From Desulfobacteraceae bacterium (GTDB lineage Bacteria; Desulfobacterota; Desulfobacteria; Desulfobacterales; Desulfobacteraceae): a DNA stretch of 18,432 nt. Under the pieces are notes generated by a model. It did no database searches. It saw only the letters and a list, made by a program, of their open reading frames with translations, and had not been told where the DNA came from. A program made the translations under genes and the position numbers. The DNA is taken from NCBI GenBank assembly GCA_011390435.1, contig JAABSK010000029.1:1-18432 (forward strand), given 5' to 3'. Numbering within the stretch: the stretch's first letter is position 1; each line of letters opens with the position of its first letter. This document shows positions 14,466 through 18,432 of the stretch, piece after piece.

Positions 14466-15740
14466 ATGAATATTCTTGTGGCAGAAGACGATTATGTGTC
14501 CAGGTTATTGGTAAAAAAAGCCATTCAAAAGATGGAGCACCAGATTATTGAGGCTGAAAACGGCCGGGAGGCCTGGGACAAATTTATTGAATACCAGCCC
14601 GGCATGATTATTTCAGACTGGATGATGCCGGAAATGGATGGAATCCAGCTGTGCCGGGAGATCCGCAGCTCAGATAAAAAGCAGTATTCCTATATCATCA
14701 TTCTGACGGCAAAAGATAAGACATCAGATCTGGTGGAAGTGTTTGAGGCTGGGGCGGATGACTATATTGTCAAACCGTTCAGGCCGGATGAATTGACCGC
14801 CAGAATCAAAACAGGAGAGCGGATTATTGACCTTGAACGCCGGTATCGTGAAGTGCAGAACCGGCTGGTGGATCAAAACCAGGTGCTGGATCAGGCACTT
14901 GCAGATTTGAAAACCACCCAGTCGCAGGTCCTGCAGGCAGACAAAATGGCATCCATTGGTCAGCTTGCCGCAGGTATTGCCCATGAAATCAACAACCCCA
15001 TCGGATTTATCAGCAGCAATCTGGAGGCGCTGAAAGGCTATATTGAGGATTTTACCAGACTGCTGACCCGGTATCAGAAAATGGCTCAGCAGCTGCAGAA
15101 AAACGGGGAGATTGACAGATCAGCAGGTGTTTATCAGCAGATTCAATCGATTGCGGCTTTTGAAAAGGAGATTGAAATTGATTATATCAAAAAGGATATT
15201 CCCGATCTGATCAAAGATTGCAGGGAAGGTGCTGCCCGGGTGGGGAAAATTGTGGGGGATTTAAAAAGCTTTGCCCATCCGGGAAATGACAAACCTGGGC
15301 TGGTGGATATCAACAGTGCTCTGGAAGCTACATTGAATGTGGTGCGCAATGAATTAAAATACAAGGCAACGGTTCACACCCGCCTGGGCAACATCCCGCT
15401 GGTGAAAGGATTCCTCCAGAAATTGAACCAGGTGTTTATCAATATTCTGGTCAATGCAGGACAGGCCATCCAGGAAAAAGGGGAGATTGAAATTTCCACC
15501 CGGGCAGATCAGGGGGATGTTGAAATCTGTATTTCAGATACCGGGTGCGGCATCAAGGAGGAACACCTCTCAAAAGTGTTTGATCCGTTTTTCACCACAA
15601 AGGCGGTGGGAAACGGAACCGGACTTGGTATGAATATCGCCTGGAATATTATCAATGAACACCGGGGAAGCATTCAGGTGACATCGGCTGAAGGAAAGGG
15701 CACGACGTTTACCATTCGCCTGCCTGCAGAAAATCAGTAA
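14466..15740 (+). CDS. Response regulator-histidine kinase (receiver-kinase fusion)
   Basis: A 424-residue soluble protein with an N-terminal receiver (1-118; AEDD 6-9, phosphoacceptor D51 in ISDWMMPEMDG, T81, K103 in IVKPF). A coiled-coil linker (about 120-158) leads into a kinase core with H173 in GIAHEINNP, N-box NQVFINILVNAGQAI, G1 DTGCGI, F-box FDPFFTT and G2 GTGLGMNIAW. The dimerisation domain carries a long helical insert between its two helices (about 185-255), a form common in deltaproteobacterial kinases. There is no membrane segment or PAS domain; input probably comes as phosphate on D51, perhaps from the upstream hybrid kinase. The ribosome site TAAGGAG lies 7 nt before the ATG. 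The stop overlaps the convergent FapA-family gene by 7 nt, with no terminator between them. Confidence 0.93.
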   Translation: MNILVAEDDYVSRLLVKKAIQKMEHQIIEAENGREAWDKFIEYQPGMIISDWMMPEMDGIQLCREIRSSDKKQYSYIIILTAKDKTSDLVEVFEAGADDYIVKPFRPDELTARIKTGERIIDLERRYREVQNRLVDQNQVLDQALADLKTTQSQVLQADKMASIGQLAAGIAHEINNPIGFISSNLEALKGYIEDFTRLLTRYQKMAQQLQKNGEIDRSAGVYQQIQSIAAFEKEIEIDYIKKDIPDLIKDCREGAARVGKIVGDLKSFAHPGNDKPGLVDINSALEATLNVVRNELKYKATVHTRLGNIPLVKGFLQKLNQVFINILVNAGQAIQEKGEIEISTRADQGDVEICISDTGCGIKEEHLSKVFDPFFTTKAVGNGTGLGMNIAWNIINEHRGSIQVTSAEGKGTTFTIRLPAENQ

Positions 15741-18163
15741 TCTGTGATTTTGATTTCGTAAAAATGAACCCCTCCAATGCGGTTGGATGATTTTACAATT
15801 TCGATGAGCCGGCATCGGGATGAAGATGTGTTCAGGGTCATTGAGGCGTTTTCCGTAAAGATTCTGGTGCGGGATTGAATTTTTCTGGACACCTTGATTT
15901 CCGGAAGGGGTTTTTGTCTGGTGGCAAATTCGCGCAGCCGTTTTTTTTCATCTTCAAGAGTCAGATTCAATTCGCGAAATTCATTGATCCGAAGCCGCTT
16001 TTGTGCCTTTTCCCTGGCAATGGCATCCTGGCGCTCAAATCCCAGGTTGATCTTCTTTTCCGCAGTGACTGCTTTTTTTTGTATCGCTTTGGCAGTCTGC
16101 AACATGGTCTGATAGGCAGCCATGTCTCCGGCAGTTTTTAGATTTTCCATTTTCTGGGTGATATCTTTAAGTTCAAGCTGCGCCCTGTCCTGCACGTATG
16201 CATACTGAGAGATAATACCATGAAGGGATTGATCCTCTTTTTCAAGCGTATGGATCTCTTTGGCCAGCTCATTCATGGCAGTGGTGTTGACGTGCAGGCC
16301 GGCATCCACCTGACTGATCAGCAGGCGGACATTTTCATCCACACCAGCGGTGAGGGTGGATGGCTTTGTTGTGGCTGTGCCGATGGTTCCGGCATCAATC
16401 CCCATTTTGGCTGAGATTTCAGAATTGATAATCGATCCGTTGGTATTGATACATGCGCCGCTCAAATAGATTTTTGAATCAATGATCTCTTTTTGGACGA
16501 TCAGGTTTCCAAAAGAGTTGATTTTTGAATTATGGATGAATTTGGCCTGTACACTGCCTTTCACTTTTACCAGTTCCGTGTCCACAATACCGTGGGAAAC
16601 ATTCAGATCTCCTGATATATCGATTTCAGCTCCCTGAATTTCCTGGGCTGTCAAAGAGGCGCACCTGACTTTGAATCCCTGTTTGACAGCCCCTTTTACC
16701 ACAACATTGCCGTCAAAACTTACATTTCCGGTTTCAAATCCCAGATCTCCTTTGATCTGGTATTCCGGGCAGACGGAAATGTTTCCCATGGCATCCAGAT
16801 GGGGTTGTCCTGCGATGGTTGCATATACCCGGACCCCATCTTCGGATATCCGTGTACCAGGTCCTGCTGAAAAGGTTAAGTCCTCCGGCTCTTGAACAGG
16901 GATCTCCTCACCATGAATCGTAAACCCGGGAGTGCCATCTTCCGGGGAAATTTTAGCGGCCAGAAATGCTCCCTCTTCCACATGGGGAATTTCCCCTCGG
17001 TTCTGGAAATCGATACTGCCATCTGGATTGAGTTTTCCGGCATGCAGAAAATCGGTGGGAAAATGATATCGGATTTCAGCATTTTTGGAAGGTTTGGGAG
17101 GTTTGCCCTCGGCAATGGGAAATGGATCATCTTTCGGCCGGGCATTTAACAGCCAGGCCTCAATCTCCGGATCAGTTTTCACGCCGTAGATCACCTGGTG
17201 TTTTTCAAGAAACTGACGGACATGAACAGTGGTCAGGTTTTCATTATCCGGTGTTTTTACCCGGATAAATGCAGCCGTGTTTTCATCCGACAGGGTAAGT
17301 GACAGAAAATCATCCAGTTCGATTTCCGGCGTGGTCCAGCCATGACCTGAGGGGCGGTCAGACAGAAGGTCTGCCAGAGCATTGTAGACAAGGGGCCACA
17401 GCTCTTTTTTCACCAGGTCCCGGTGTTCATGCCGGATCAGGCTGAAAGTGACGGCTTCCTGATACGATACGGGATGTACAGGGATTTTGTGCGGCCCTGC
17501 TGCCGTTTCAAGCAGTTGCCGGATACGGTCTTTTATCAGAATGAATTCGCGGCCGATATTCTTCTGGGTGACCACGATATTTTTCCGGGACAGAATATCG
17601 GTCAGTGAGTGTTCATTCGGAGGGTCTATCTGGCCGCCGCTGGCTTTTATCCTGGATTCAAGTATTCGGATTTCCTTGTTTTTATGTATGGTCTGGACAG
17701 CATAATGCTGTGTTTTTTTCTTGAAATTCCCGGCAATTTTAAACAGCATTTTATTTTGCCGCCGGGTGACCCGTTTGAGATTCTTCTGCTTCAGATTGTA
17801 TTCAAACTGGTCGCAACAGTGTCTGACCTGAAGCAGAAAGTCTTCCTCCTGGAGGGGAAGCCTCAGGCAGGCGTGGATGGCAGCTGTGTTCACCGCATTG
17901 ATCAACGGTTCCACCTGATTGGTATCCGCAATCAGGATGCGCTGGGTATCCATGGATATTGACCGGGCGATTTTGAGAACTTCATCCCCTTTGATCTTTG
18001 GCATCATATAGCCGGAGATAATCGCTGAATAAGGATCCTGGACAGACGTTTCCATCTGCTGGATGGCATCGTCTGGCGTGCTGAAGATGCTGACCTGGTA
18101 TCCCTGTTCAGACAACAGCTGTTCCATCCTGTTTTTCAGGGCGGCAGTCGATTCTACCACCAA
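15734..18163 (-). CDS. FapA/DUF342-family protein with degenerate N-terminal receiver domain
   Basis: Placed at the TTG at 18163 (809 residues), the first conventional start in frame; it has no ribosome site and trims the first receiver strand. The in-frame stretch back to 18193 (IIIQDYPHKI) looks native, so the true start is probably upstream. Residues 1-110 fold as a receiver by pattern, but the acidic pair is ES (4-5), the phosphoacceptor is G51 in ISGYMMPKIKG and the Lys is L102, so it cannot be phosphorylated in the normal way. About 200-455 match the FapA N-terminal region. About 465-605 form the repetitive right-handed beta-helix of DUF342 (GDLGFETGNVSFDGNVVVKG onwards), and 605-740 a charged coiled coil. 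DUF342 is named after a flagellar assembly protein; its role here is unknown. The upstream neighbour is a co-directional unknown gene. Confidence 0.85.
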   Translation of the reverse strand: MVVESTAALKNRMEQLLSEQGYQVSIFSTPDDAIQQMETSVQDPYSAIISGYMMPKIKGDEVLKIARSISMDTQRILIADTNQVEPLINAVNTAAIHACLRLPLQEEDFLLQVRHCCDQFEYNLKQKNLKRVTRRQNKMLFKIAGNFKKKTQHYAVQTIHKNKEIRILESRIKASGGQIDPPNEHSLTDILSRKNIVVTQKNIGREFILIKDRIRQLLETAAGPHKIPVHPVSYQEAVTFSLIRHEHRDLVKKELWPLVYNALADLLSDRPSGHGWTTPEIELDDFLSLTLSDENTAAFIRVKTPDNENLTTVHVRQFLEKHQVIYGVKTDPEIEAWLLNARPKDDPFPIAEGKPPKPSKNAEIRYHFPTDFLHAGKLNPDGSIDFQNRGEIPHVEEGAFLAAKISPEDGTPGFTIHGEEIPVQEPEDLTFSAGPGTRISEDGVRVYATIAGQPHLDAMGNISVCPEYQIKGDLGFETGNVSFDGNVVVKGAVKQGFKVRCASLTAQEIQGAEIDISGDLNVSHGIVDTELVKVKGSVQAKFIHNSKINSFGNLIVQKEIIDSKIYLSGACINTNGSIINSEISAKMGIDAGTIGTATTKPSTLTAGVDENVRLLISQVDAGLHVNTTAMNELAKEIHTLEKEDQSLHGIISQYAYVQDRAQLELKDITQKMENLKTAGDMAAYQTMLQTAKAIQKKAVTAEKKINLGFERQDAIAREKAQKRLRINEFRELNLTLEDEKKRLREFATRQKPLPEIKVSRKIQSRTRIFTENASMTLNTSSSRCRLIEIVKSSNRIGGVHFYEIKITDY

Positions 18164-18194
18164 TATCTTATGGGGATAATCTTGAATGATAATA

Positions 18195-18227
18195 TCACTC
18201 CTTTATCGGTTCAGAGGGGTCTGTCAT
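18195..18227 (-). other. Ten-codon ORF (MTDPSEPIKE) before the FapA-family gene: leader peptide or frameshifted N-terminus
   Basis: The ATG at 18227 has GGAG (18237-18234) 6 nt upstream and lies 1 nt after the stop of the preceding gene, an ideal coupled start. After ten codons it meets TGA (18197-18195). The FapA frame is the next one over and opens at this point. A single-base change near AAAGGAGTGAT would fuse MTDPSEPIKE to IIIQDYPHKILVV and give a natural receiver N-terminus. Alternatively it is a true leader whose stop lets ribosomes restart at ATT 18193 or ATC 18190. Confidence 0.4.
18198..18204 (-). promoter_or_regulatory. Ribosome binding site inside the FapA leader
   Basis: AAAGGAG (18204-18198) is a near-perfect ribosome site, but only non-standard codons follow at a workable distance in the FapA frame: ATT at 4 nt, ATC at 7 nt and ATT at 10 nt. 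TTG 18163 is 34 nt away, too far. It also overlaps the stop of the ten-codon ORF. Confidence 0.45.
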
Positions 18228-18228
18228 G

Positions 18229-18432
18229 CTATTCTCCGGGAATATCTTCAGGCATCTCAAAACCGTTTTGTGTGGCAATCTCCTGGAATTGCTCATAGAG
18301 CTCGGCAATCAGCGCCACATAAAGGGAATTAAGCTTTTCCGGGGCAAGCATATCCTGTGTTTTGAGAAACACGCCCATTTCAGTAATATCGCTCCGTTTT
18401 TCAAATCCTTTTTCAAGAATGGCTTTCAGTTT
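18229..18432 (-). CDS. Unrecognised protein, C-terminal 67 residues (cut by window edge)
   Basis: An open frame enters from the right edge and ends at TAG (18231-18229). The visible part is hydrophilic and helical by composition, with alternating charged and hydrophobic positions (FEKRSDITEMGVFLK, LNSLYVALIAELYEQFQEIA) and an acidic tail ending MPEDIPGE. No motif is recognised and no membrane segment or cysteine is present. It is co-directional with the FapA-family gene and ends 1 nt before the ATG of the small leader ORF, so the two are very likely on one transcript and translationally coupled. Its identity needs the sequence beyond the window. Confidence 0.6.
   Translation of the reverse strand, partial: KLKAILEKGFEKRSDITEMGVFLKTQDMLAPEKLNSLYVALIAELYEQFQEIATQNGFEMPEDIPGE

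Noticed and set aside
1..18432. Search for CRISPR arrays, tRNA genes, transposases, attachment sites and tandem repeats
   Set aside because: No spaced direct repeats, tRNA-like cloverleaf sequence, transposase motifs or flanking terminal repeats were seen by eye.

Overview
The window looks like chromosomal DNA of an anaerobic, probably sulfate-reducing deltaproteobacterium (Desulfobacterota, Desulfobacteraceae-like). This is inferred from gene content, not from a marker gene. It holds an NfnAB electron-bifurcating transhydrogenase pair, a CooT-type nickel protein next to a DUF3842 protein, a GTP-family PEP carboxykinase, an acyl-CoA dehydrogenase/thiolase pair, an iron-sulfur flavoprotein and a dense set of PAS/histidine-kinase/receiver proteins. 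Base composition is moderate and looks even across the window. I see no tRNA, rRNA, insertion sequence, phage gene or CRISPR array.

Layout. (1) 1-528, minus: N-terminal part of a membrane PAS sensor, cut by the window edge. (2) 730-2041, plus: tmk, a DUF3842 protein and cooT, starting at a divergent promoter region and ending at a bidirectional hairpin terminator (2051-2092). (3) 2115-4399, minus: nfnA then nfnB. (4) 4400-4822: the only long gene-free stretch, with a leftward terminator, two overlapping dyads abutting a perfect TATAAT box, and a third dyad just before the next start codon. (5) 4823-7904, plus: acyl-CoA dehydrogenase and acetyl-CoA acetyltransferase. (6) 8021-9300, plus: exported FKBP-type prolyl isomerase and, 5 nt later, an iron-sulfur flavoprotein. 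(7) 9357-11288, minus: PEP carboxykinase. (8) 11482-15740, plus: PHP phosphoesterase, a hybrid PAS histidine kinase starting inside the PHP stop region, and a receiver-histidine kinase. (9) 15734-18432, minus: a FapA/DUF342 protein with a degenerate receiver domain, overlapping the kinase gene tail-to-tail by 7 nt, preceded by the 3' end of an unrecognised gene.

Functionally the left and centre fit central anaerobic metabolism: NfnAB balances NADH, NADPH and ferredoxin; the dehydrogenase and thiolase feed acyl-CoA breakdown; PEP carboxykinase links C4 acids to gluconeogenesis. CooT suggests nickel supply to a nickel enzyme such as CODH, which is not in the window. The right third is a signalling block in which two kinases could form a phosphorelay next to a FapA-family protein whose own receiver has lost its phosphorylation site.

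The strongest oddity is the 5' end of the FapA gene. Its conserved reading frame has no ATG/GTG start with a ribosome binding site. A well-placed ATG lies just upstream in another frame and runs into a stop after 10 codons. This is either an unusual ATT/ATC start, leader-coupled translation, or a single-base frameshift that is real or a sequencing artefact.
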